From an uncultured Holdemanella sp. (lineage in GTDB: Bacteria; Bacillota_I; Bacilli_A; Erysipelotrichales; Erysipelotrichaceae), in contig NZ_CAKVMR010000072.1 of assembly GCF_934772795.1 (NCBI RefSeq), forward strand, positions 1 to 10,303: 10,303 nucleotides of DNA, written 5' to 3'. The notes beneath the pieces are model-generated. The model saw nothing but the letters and a program-made list of their open reading frames with translations, searched no databases and was not told the DNA's origin. Shown here one piece after another: positions 6,010 to 10,303 of this stretch (position 1 is the first letter of the stretch; each line of letters starts with the position of its first letter). The position numbers were made by a program, and so were the translations under genes.

Positions 6010-7479
6010 TTAATGCGCTAACTCATCCAATAATCTTGCCTTTTGTGTTCCTATCAACAAGACTTGTTTATACTTTTCATATACATCAATCGTATGTGAA
6101 CTTAAATATAGAGCCATTTCTGCTGACATCGTAAGATTGGTCACAAATATTGTCATTTCCTGTCCATTCTTAAATGCACTTTCCATAAATTCAAACGCAT
6201 TTTCAATTTCCTGCTTCAATTGACTGTCTAGTTGTTCCAAGCTTTCCTTTTGTTCAAAGAAAGGCTTTGTACAAGAATCAAAACGAGACTTTGGATCTAA
6301 ACTTTCATCCACCACGACTTTTTGTATGTTATTTAACACAAATTCATATTCATGTTTTTGTGAAGTATTCAATAGTTCCGCCTGTAATTTATTGCGATAA
6401 TTTGACATAAATACCTTTGTATGGTCCAAATAAGAAGAATCCATATCTTTGCGATATTCTTTCAAGAAACGAAACCAAAGATCTGTACAATGTTTTTCAA
6501 AAGAATATACATTCACTTGTCGTAGTAAACCATCCATCACTAAATTAACTACAGAGACTCTTTCATCAAAATCCGCATTAAACAATCGAGCGTAGATCGT
6601 ACTCGATACATTTCCGTTTAAGATATCATCAATGCCATAATCATCCTGATATTTTTTATACACCAAATAATAGGCAAAGACATCTTCGGCAATATCTTCA
6701 TGATGTAAATATTCATAAATGGTATCTTGAGAAATTTCTAAATGCATCTTTTCATATGTATAGAGTAAATAAGATAGATCTTCCCAGCCTCTTGCCGTCA
6801 CAAATTCCATGCCATCCACACTTGTTGAAACTGTATAGAAATGATTGGGCTTTAATTCCAAATAGCTTAAGATCATCGGATGAATATGTTTTGAGATTGC
6901 GTACTCTTTCCATACATAGTAATCCGTTTCAACATGGATATAACGAATACGATCCATTGTCACGACATCAAAATCACGAACTGATTTATTATATTCACTT
7001 GGATTTCCTGCTGCTACAATGATCCATCCGGCTGGAACTTTTTGATTTCCAAAGGTTTTATTCTGCAAAAATTGCAACATTGTAGGCGCTAATGTTTCCG
7101 ATACACAATTGATTTCATCAATAAATAAGATACCCTCTTTTAAACCTGTATCTTCCATTTTCGAATACACACTCGCAATGATCTCACTCATTGTATATTC
7201 CGTAATCGAATATGTCTTTCCTTGAAATTCTTTTTCTTGAATAAAAGGAAGACCCACAGCACTTTGACGCGTGTGATGCGTAATTGTATAGCTGACAAGT
7301 CCAATCTGACATTCTTTTGCGATTTGTTCCATAATCTGTGTTTTACCGATACCAGGAGGACCAATCAATAGTAATGGTCGCTGATTCTTCGATTCAATTT
7401 CATATTCACCAAACGAATCCTTCGATAAATATGCCTGTACAGTATTTTTTATTTCGTTTTTTGCCTGTAATATATTCAT
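6010..7479 (-). CDS. MoxR-type AAA+ ATPase
   Basis: 489 residues. The AAA+ core is in the N-terminal half: Walker A GPPGIGKT (40-47), Walker B ILFIDEIN (117-124), sensor-1 region AAGNPSEYN with N159, an MDRIR element (175-179) where an arginine finger is expected, and TARGWEDL (228-235) in the place of sensor 2. The remaining 250 residues are helical and charged without a motif I can name. MoxR-type ATPases usually work as hexameric chaperones or remodelers with a VWA partner, helping activate or assemble a third protein. The gene overlaps the VWA gene by 4 nt (ATGA), matching that partnership, and is followed 12 nt later by the SagB-type gene. The start has a weak ribosome site (GGAAG), so translation probably depends on coupling to the gene before it. 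Confidence 0.9.
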   Translation of the reverse strand: MNILQAKNEIKNTVQAYLSKDSFGEYEIESKNQRPLLLIGPPGIGKTQIMEQIAKECQIGLVSYTITHHTRQSAVGLPFIQEKEFQGKTYSITEYTMSEIIASVYSKMEDTGLKEGILFIDEINCVSETLAPTMLQFLQNKTFGNQKVPAGWIIVAAGNPSEYNKSVRDFDVVTMDRIRYIHVETDYYVWKEYAISKHIHPMILSYLELKPNHFYTVSTSVDGMEFVTARGWEDLSYLLYTYEKMHLEISQDTIYEYLHHEDIAEDVFAYYLVYKKYQDDYGIDDILNGNVSSTIYARLFNADFDERVSVVNLVMDGLLRQVNVYSFEKHCTDLWFRFLKEYRKDMDSSYLDHTKVFMSNYRNKLQAELLNTSQKHEYEFVLNNIQKVVVDESLDPKSRFDSCTKPFFEQKESLEQLDSQLKQEIENAFEFMESAFKNGQEMTIFVTNLTMSAEMALYLSSHTIDVYEKYKQVLLIGTQKARLLDELAH

Positions 7480-8744
7480 AATTTTTCTTCCAATCTATAT
7501 TGAATTGCCCATGAAGGCACTTTACTTCGATCATAATCCTCTAAATAAATAAAGGCTGTTTTATAGGCCGGACTCTTTTTAGGATAGATTCCTTTTCCAT
7601 CGGTAAAATAGAGCAGACCGCAAAGATTTTGAAAAACCTTTTGGTCTATCAAATCATTCACATAGCTAAATACCGGTCTAAAATCGGTATTGCCTCCACC
7701 CACTAGAGTAAATGAATTCAATAAACGGTCCATTTCATTTTGGTTTGAGATGACATCGTCTTTACGAATCCTATCATCACATTGAATAATATGCACCTTG
7801 CATGATTTATAAAACATATTTGAAGTGCTTAAAATACTATAAGTATTTGAAAGAAAACGTTTTGCGAGCTCTTCATTGATCGAATAGCTCGTATCGAGTA
7901 CAATCACAAACTCATAGATTTTTTTAACTTCTTTTGTCTCTAAAGGCTCAATCAAAGGCATATTCTTATAGATCGACATTCCATATGTGTAATAGGACAA
8001 GTCGAATTCATCCAAATCTATGTGCATTTCTTCTTTCACAATACTAAACCGTTTTAAAAACTGAGAAAAAGAGTATTTCGACTTCTTTGCCTGTAAACTC
8101 GACACAAGAAAAGCATCCCCATCCTCATTATCTTTCCCTTTTTGTTTATGATCAAACAATGTTTGTTTGGCAACACTCTGCCACTTTTTTTGAGCAGAAG
8201 ATGATTGAGGCACTTTCTCATCCTGTTCTTTAGGCCATGCAGCATGATCATCTACCACAAATTCATAATATAAATCTTGAATATCATCCCGTGTACAAAG
8301 CCATTCATAAACTGTAATACAACTGATACCTGTCAAGCTTTCAATTTCACGATATACATCTTTTCGAATATACGATAAGATTCGTGAAACACTCTTTTTA
8401 TGCATTGAATCTAATGTATATTCCACGACTATGTCGCAAGCTACATTCCAAATAAATTCAATGCGATTTTTTCGAAGCCAAATATGGCTATATAAACAAT
8501 GTAAGATACTATGAAGATAGGCACGATTCAAAAACAGTGAATTTTTCTGAAATAAATCTATCACCTTTAATGGATTGTAGTAAAAATACACACCATTTGT
8601 CGCACACAAAGATACGCGATCATCATTCCTAAACTCAAGCGTATTTAACGCCGTCAAAAAATGTGGCATATCCATATAGAGTTCGGATCGAACTAACTCT
8701 AAGATATGAATTGCCTTTTCTTTTTCCCATTCACTTTGTCGCAT
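7476..8744 (-). CDS. VWA-domain protein with DUF2201-type degenerate metallopeptidase-like N-terminus
   Basis: 422 residues in two parts. The N-terminal part (about 10-165) follows the layout of the putative metallopeptidase domain of DUF2201 proteins: an H78-x3-H82 pair with a further H87, then IWNVACD (98-104). The usual HExxH glutamate is replaced by serine (HSILH), so zinc hydrolysis is doubtful. A charged linker (168-225) leads to a C-terminal von Willebrand A domain with an intact metal-ion site: D284-x-S286-x-S288, T353-D354 in GGGNTDF, and D382 in FTDGKG. VWA domains bind protein ligands through a metal; here the expected partner is the MoxR-type ATPase encoded next, overlapping by 4 nt. 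The ATG shares one base with the LRR stop codon (TAATG) and has GAGG upstream. The protein appears cytoplasmic. Confidence 0.87.
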   Translation of the reverse strand: MRQSEWEKEKAIHILELVRSELYMDMPHFLTALNTLEFRNDDRVSLCATNGVYFYYNPLKVIDLFQKNSLFLNRAYLHSILHCLYSHIWLRKNRIEFIWNVACDIVVEYTLDSMHKKSVSRILSYIRKDVYREIESLTGISCITVYEWLCTRDDIQDLYYEFVVDDHAAWPKEQDEKVPQSSSAQKKWQSVAKQTLFDHKQKGKDNEDGDAFLVSSLQAKKSKYSFSQFLKRFSIVKEEMHIDLDEFDLSYYTYGMSIYKNMPLIEPLETKEVKKIYEFVIVLDTSYSINEELAKRFLSNTYSILSTSNMFYKSCKVHIIQCDDRIRKDDVISNQNEMDRLLNSFTLVGGGNTDFRPVFSYVNDLIDQKVFQNLCGLLYFTDGKGIYPKKSPAYKTAFIYLEDYDRSKVPSWAIQYRLEEKL

Positions 8745-9649
8745 TAAAAATCCTCAAAAGAATATGTCGATGATGATGTAAACATCTTATTCTTTAATTC
8801 CATCAATAGCGTTCGAGTTTCTAAATCCTCTTCCATAAAAATCAATCGATCTAGATTGGATTGATCAAGACACTCTTTTTTCAATAATTTTTCTACCATA
8901 ACACATATATCTTTATATACATGTAAATAAGAAGTCAAATCATGTGCCCTTAAATAAGGAATGTATTGTTCAGATCCCATCATAAAGCGAAGAATCGCTA
9001 CATGAAAGATACAAGATTCACTCTCTTCTGCACATAGCTTTTCAAAACAAGCATCATATCCATCAAAATCGATTTTTCCCTCTTTAAAACATTGACGCAT
9101 ACGAAACCCTTCCCCCTCAATATTCAAGGCAAAGATATGAGCAGGGCCCACTTCATCATAACCACCATTGTATTCTGGATAAAATATAGAACCATCTAAA
9201 AAATGAACTTCTACATCCCATGTGATTTGCGTTAAGATTTGTTTTAAAATAGTGACTGAAAATATAGAACAATCATAATAGATATGATTGAGTCTTAAAC
9301 AATTCATAAATATATCACTGCCAATACTTATTAAAGTAAAAGGTAAATATACTTCTTTTAGCTTCCGACAATTATAGAACGCATAATCCCCAAGTTTTTT
9401 TAAAGTTCTCGGAAATTTAACACTTTCTACATCAACCCCACTACATTCATGATAATTTGAAGGGATGTCACAACTTAAAATAGCTTTCGATAAATCGACT
9501 TCTTTTGAAGAAAAACAATAATCCCCAATTTCACGAACAACATATCCATCAATGGATTCTGGTATTTCTATCTTGGGACTTAATGAATACACTCGATTGA
9601 TACGAATTGAATCTTCATTTATTTTTTCATAATATACACAAACATTCAT
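8744..9649 (-). CDS. BspA-type leucine-rich-repeat protein with helical C-terminal region, first gene of the VWA-MoxR operon
   Basis: 301 residues from the ATG at 9649. After a short beta-rich start (GYVVREIGDYCF, around 35-46) come LRR_5/BspA-type repeats up to about residue 125: VKFPRTLKKLGDYAFYNC, then LKEVYLPFTLISIGSDIFMNC. The second half is different: FYPEY (156-160), GEGFRMRQCF (179-188) and then charged helices. There is no signal peptide or anchor, so unlike secreted BspA proteins it is probably cytoplasmic and could recognise a protein target for the VWA-MoxR pair (inference). The stop overlaps the VWA start by one base. A TTG codon at 9682 would add 11 residues but lies inside the tRNA-Leu terminator stem, so I reject it. 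No ribosome-binding site precedes the ATG; the promoter position points to a leaderless mRNA. Confidence 0.83.
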   Translation of the reverse strand: MNVCVYYEKINEDSIRINRVYSLSPKIEIPESIDGYVVREIGDYCFSSKEVDLSKAILSCDIPSNYHECSGVDVESVKFPRTLKKLGDYAFYNCRKLKEVYLPFTLISIGSDIFMNCLRLNHIYYDCSIFSVTILKQILTQITWDVEVHFLDGSIFYPEYNGGYDEVGPAHIFALNIEGEGFRMRQCFKEGKIDFDGYDACFEKLCAEESESCIFHVAILRFMMGSEQYIPYLRAHDLTSYLHVYKDICVMVEKLLKKECLDQSNLDRLIFMEEDLETRTLLMELKNKMFTSSSTYSFEDF

Positions 9650-9655
9650 AAAAAA

Positions 9656-9682
9656 ATTATAGCACAAAACAAAAAAAGACAA
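9656..9682 (-). promoter_or_regulatory. Extended -10 promoter of the LRR-VWA-MoxR-SagB operon
   Basis: The minus strand reads TGC-TATAAT at 9664-9656: a perfect -10 box with the TGn extension. A partial -35 TTGTCT (9682-9677, spacer 15) overlaps the terminator stem of tRNA-Leu. Exactly six bases separate the -10 box from the ATG at 9649, so the expected +1 is the A of the start codon. Confidence 0.7.
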
Positions 9683-9699
9683 CTACCGAAGTAATTGTC
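9671..9699 (-). terminator. cUUCGg-tetraloop terminator of tRNA-Leu
   Basis: On the minus strand GACAATTAC-TTCG-GTAGTTGTC (9699-9678) is followed by seven T (9677-9671). The 9-bp stem has one G-U pair and the very stable UUCG loop closed by C-G. It ends 12 nt downstream of the tRNA CCA. It abuts the promoter of the following operon, leaving almost no spare sequence. Confidence 0.9.
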
Positions 9700-9711
9700 T
9701 ACATTTACAAG

Positions 9712-9795
9712 TGGTGCGGGTGAAGGGACTCGAACCCCCACGCCGAAGGCGCCAGATCCTAAGTCTGGTGCGTCTGCCAATTTCGCCACACCCGC
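9712..9795 (-). tRNA. tRNA-Leu (anticodon UAG)
   Basis: 84 nt with encoded CCA. Acceptor stem GCGGGTG/CACCCGC; D arm GCGAAATTGGCAGACGC; anticodon arm CCAGA-CTTAGGA-TCTGG with anticodon TAG, reading CUN leucine codons. The long class II variable arm (CGCCTTCGGCGT) is diagnostic of Leu/Ser/Tyr tRNAs. T arm GGGGG-TTCGAGT-CCCTT. All stems pair. It is transcribed alone from its own promoter and ends in its own terminator. Confidence 0.97.
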
Positions 9796-9814
9796 ATTTC
9801 CAACGTGCTCACTT

Positions 9815-9843
9815 ATAATACACTAACACAATTTAAAATGCAA
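9815..9843 (-). promoter_or_regulatory. Promoter of tRNA-Leu
   Basis: TTGCAT (9843-9838), a 17-nt spacer and TATTAT (9820-9815); transcription should start near 9808, 13 nt before the mature tRNA 5' end. The -35 box lies inside a 16-base palindrome (9835-9850, AAAATGC-TT-GCATTTT), which could be a weak terminator for the small gene upstream, a protein site, or just AT-rich chance. Confidence 0.6.
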
Positions 9844-9868
9844 GCATTTTTTAAAATTTTGTGGTTTT

Positions 9869-10117
9869 CTAATGTAGCACCGTTGGCTTATGCATCATTT
9901 CGATTTCTTCTTGGATATATGCCTCCACTTTTTCTAGAAGCTCATCCGTAACCTCAATGTCACCTATCATAAATGGAGCATCTCCCATTTCGGATTCCTT
10001 CACAAATTTAATTTGTGGAATCTGCGACATACGATGGTTTCCAAGTTCTTTTTCAATTTTCTCTAATTGCTTAAGTATTGGCTCTGCAATTTGTCTAATC
10101 ATTTCTTCTTCTGTCAT
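9869..10117 (-). CDS. Small acidic protein of unknown function
   Basis: 82 residues from the ATG at 10117. Not recognised. Residues 1-30 (MTEEEMIRQIAEPILKQLEK onward) should form an amphipathic helix. The middle (QIPQIKFVKE...APFMIGDIEV, about 32-55) looks like a short beta section. Residues 56-76 (TDELLEKVEAYIQEEIEMM) form another acidic helix. It has no signal peptide, cysteine or DNA-binding motif. It has its own strong promoter and no ribosome-binding site; the -10 box is only seven bases from the ATG. A Met at codon 6 (of the ATG frame) preceded by GAAGAAGAA is an alternative start. A TTG start at 10135 would place the first codons across the -10 box and is unlikely. The coding sequence ends about 25 bases before the tRNA-Leu promoter. 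It is a real gene by codon structure and promoter, but its function is open. Confidence 0.68.
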   Translation of the reverse strand: MTEEEMIRQIAEPILKQLEKIEKELGNHRMSQIPQIKFVKESEMGDAPFMIGDIEVTDELLEKVEAYIQEEIEMMHKPTVLH

Positions 10118-10124
10118 ACTCAGT

Positions 10125-10153
10125 ATTATAATCAACCCCCATCATTTTGACAA
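10125..10153 (-). promoter_or_regulatory. Consensus promoter of the 82-residue protein gene
   Basis: TTGTCA (10153-10148), a 17-nt spacer and TATAAT (10130-10125): 5 of 6 and 6 of 6 matches at ideal spacing. The expected start is 10119-10117, that is, zero to two bases before the ATG at 10117. Confidence 0.75.
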
Positions 10154-10158
10154 GGCAA

Positions 10159-10184
10159 AAGAATGGTGCAGATGCACCATTCTT
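10159..10184 (-). terminator. Perfect 11-bp hairpin terminator, possibly bidirectional
   Basis: AAGAATGGTGC (10159-10169), loop AGAT, GCACCATTCTT (10174-10184). On the minus strand it ends CTTTTGCC; on the plus strand CTTATTTTGG. It lies about 60 nt after the stop of the partial gene on the right and directly before the -35 box of the next gene, so the natural role is terminating the incoming minus-strand transcript. Confidence 0.75.
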
Positions 10185-10243
10185 ATTTTGGTCAAAAGAA
10201 ATACTTTTCACTATCCTAATAAACTGGAAGTCATCGAACTACT

Positions 10244-10303
10244 TCAATTTTTCATTTTCACAACTACATTTCCAGCGTGTTCTACATCACCTGCTGTCCG
10301 GAT
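10244..10303 (-). CDS. 3' end of a gene entering from the right (partial)
   Basis: The minus strand carries 19 open codons ending in TGA (10246-10244), reading IRTAGDVEHAGNVVVKMKN. The other two minus frames are stopped within this stretch, and a terminator follows after about 60 nt, as expected for a gene end. The fragment is too short to identify. The start lies outside the window. Confidence 0.45.
   Translation of the reverse strand: MRTAGDVEHAGNVVVKMKN

Noticed and set aside
8054..8251. Alternative minus-strand frame of 65 codons inside the VWA gene
   Set aside because: It is embedded in the linker region of the VWA gene in another frame, without a ribosome site or recognisable motif.
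9650..9682. TTG start at 9682 for the LRR protein
   Set aside because: It lies in the terminator stem of tRNA-Leu and upstream of the -10 box, so a transcript from the promoter would not contain it.

Overview
The window looks like a piece of a low-GC Firmicutes chromosome. The best guess is an Erysipelotrichia-type gut lineage, from gene content and base composition only. UGA is used as a stop codon (for example at 7476-7478) and Trp is encoded by TGG, so this is the standard bacterial code and not a Mycoplasma code. Every supported gene is on the minus strand, so the text below goes from high to low coordinates. I see no insertion sequence, CRISPR array, phage gene or attachment site.

Right end (10303-9869): the last 19 codons of a gene entering from outside, then a perfect 11-bp hairpin terminator, then a consensus promoter driving an unrecognised 82-residue acidic protein. 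Next comes a tRNA-Leu(UAG) gene with its own promoter and a cUUCGg-loop terminator. Directly behind that terminator lies an extended -10 promoter for a large operon. For both protein genes the -10 box is so close to the ATG that the mRNA should have essentially no leader.

Centre (9649-3793): LRR protein, VWA/DUF2201-type protein, MoxR-type AAA+ ATPase and SagB-type nitroreductase. These genes overlap by 1 and 4 nt or are 12 nt apart, so they almost certainly form one transcription unit. A lysine-rich single-pass membrane protein follows 36 nt later, then a hairpin and tRNA-Thr(CGU). The VWA-MoxR pair is a known chaperone-like or regulatory module. Here it is coupled to a LRR protein that could act as target recogniser and to an FMN oxidoreductase with no YcaO, cyclodehydratase or precursor gene beside it. 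This set is the best candidate for an undescribed system in the window.

Left part (3780-1): the tRNA-Thr terminator, then an O-antigen ligase/polymerase-like membrane protein, a secreted coiled-coil M23 (LytM-type) peptidase and an RsmF-like rRNA m5C methyltransferase. They are arranged as a short operon that ends in a hairpin region at the left edge. The first two belong to cell-envelope glycan biology. The methyltransferase is a housekeeping gene coupled to the peptidase by a 4-nt stop/start overlap.
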